Assembly: GCA_023457475.1 (NCBI GenBank) | Contig: JAEWLO010000351.1 | Location: 1 to 5,433 of the forward strand | From: Pseudomonadota bacterium | GTDB lineage: Bacteria; Pseudomonadota; Gammaproteobacteria; Xanthomonadales; Xanthomonadaceae | DNA: 5,433 nt | Direction: 5' to 3' | In this document: piece by piece, positions 5,397 through 5,433 of the stretch | Numbering within the stretch: position 1 is the stretch's first letter | Layout: each line of letters begins with the position of its first letter | Position numbers and translations under genes: made by a program | The notes under the pieces: model-generated | What the model was told of the DNA's origin: nothing | Seen by the model: the letters and a program-made list of their open reading frames with translations, nothing else | The model's database searches: none

Positions 5397-5433
5397 CTGT
5401 TTCGACACCCACACCTCCCACCCTCACCCGCTC
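5393..5433 (+). CDS. Start of a downstream gene, truncated by the window edge
   Basis: A TTG at 5393-5395 overlaps the MFS stop codon (TTGA arrangement) and follows AAGGA (5382-5386) by 6 nt. The frame then reads TVSTPTPPTLTRS to the end of the window without a stop. Four-base overlaps of this kind usually indicate translational coupling within an operon. Only 14 codons (41 nt) are visible, so no function can be given. The true start could also be an ATG beyond the window. Confidence 0.45.
   Translation, partial: MTVSTPTPPTLTR

Noticed and set aside
4065..5414. 449-codon open frame antisense to the MFS transporter
   Set aside because: Gln, Arg, His and Ala-rich composition is typical of the antisense frame of a GC-rich membrane-protein gene. 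The plus strand has clear MFS motifs and a ribosome-binding site.

Overview
The window is high-GC chromosomal DNA, most likely from a member of the Xanthomonadaceae and probably Stenotrophomonas. Three things point there. AspRS is a 583-residue bacterial-type enzyme. There is a short palindrome preceded by GTAG, which matches the SMAG/REP elements known from S. maltophilia. There is also a secreted protein with DUF3011 repeats, a domain common in this family. The genus is inferred; no rRNA or species marker is present.

Layout. Positions 1-2430 carry three genes on the minus strand, in transcription order aspS (679-2430), a small protein with an extremely acidic tail (228-536), and the N-terminal part of a GNAT acetyltransferase (1-213, cut by the window edge). 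The 142 bp between aspS and the acidic gene hold three tandem copies of a 29-bp unit, abutting the aspS stop codon, followed by the GTAG/REP hairpin. Positions 2431-2600 are the divergent promoter region between aspS and a plus-strand gene for an exported DUF3011 protein (2601-3329). That gene converges on a minus-strand lipoprotein gene (3354-3983), with two adjacent hairpins around the two stop codons. A 144-bp divergent region (3984-4127) follows, containing a 16-bp inverted repeat. It separates the lipoprotein gene from a plus-strand YcaD-like MFS transporter gene (4128-5396, GTG start). The MFS stop codon overlaps a likely TTG start of the next gene, which runs off the window.

Functionally this is mostly ordinary chromosome: one essential translation gene, two small genes in its wake, two envelope proteins of unknown role, and one exporter-type transporter. 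No mobile element, CRISPR array, phage gene or recognisable defence system is seen. The points most worth a second look are the 29-bp array anchored at the aspS stop, the slippage-prone acidic tail, the duplicated four-cysteine domains, and the palindrome lying between candidate -35 and -10 elements of the lipoprotein gene.
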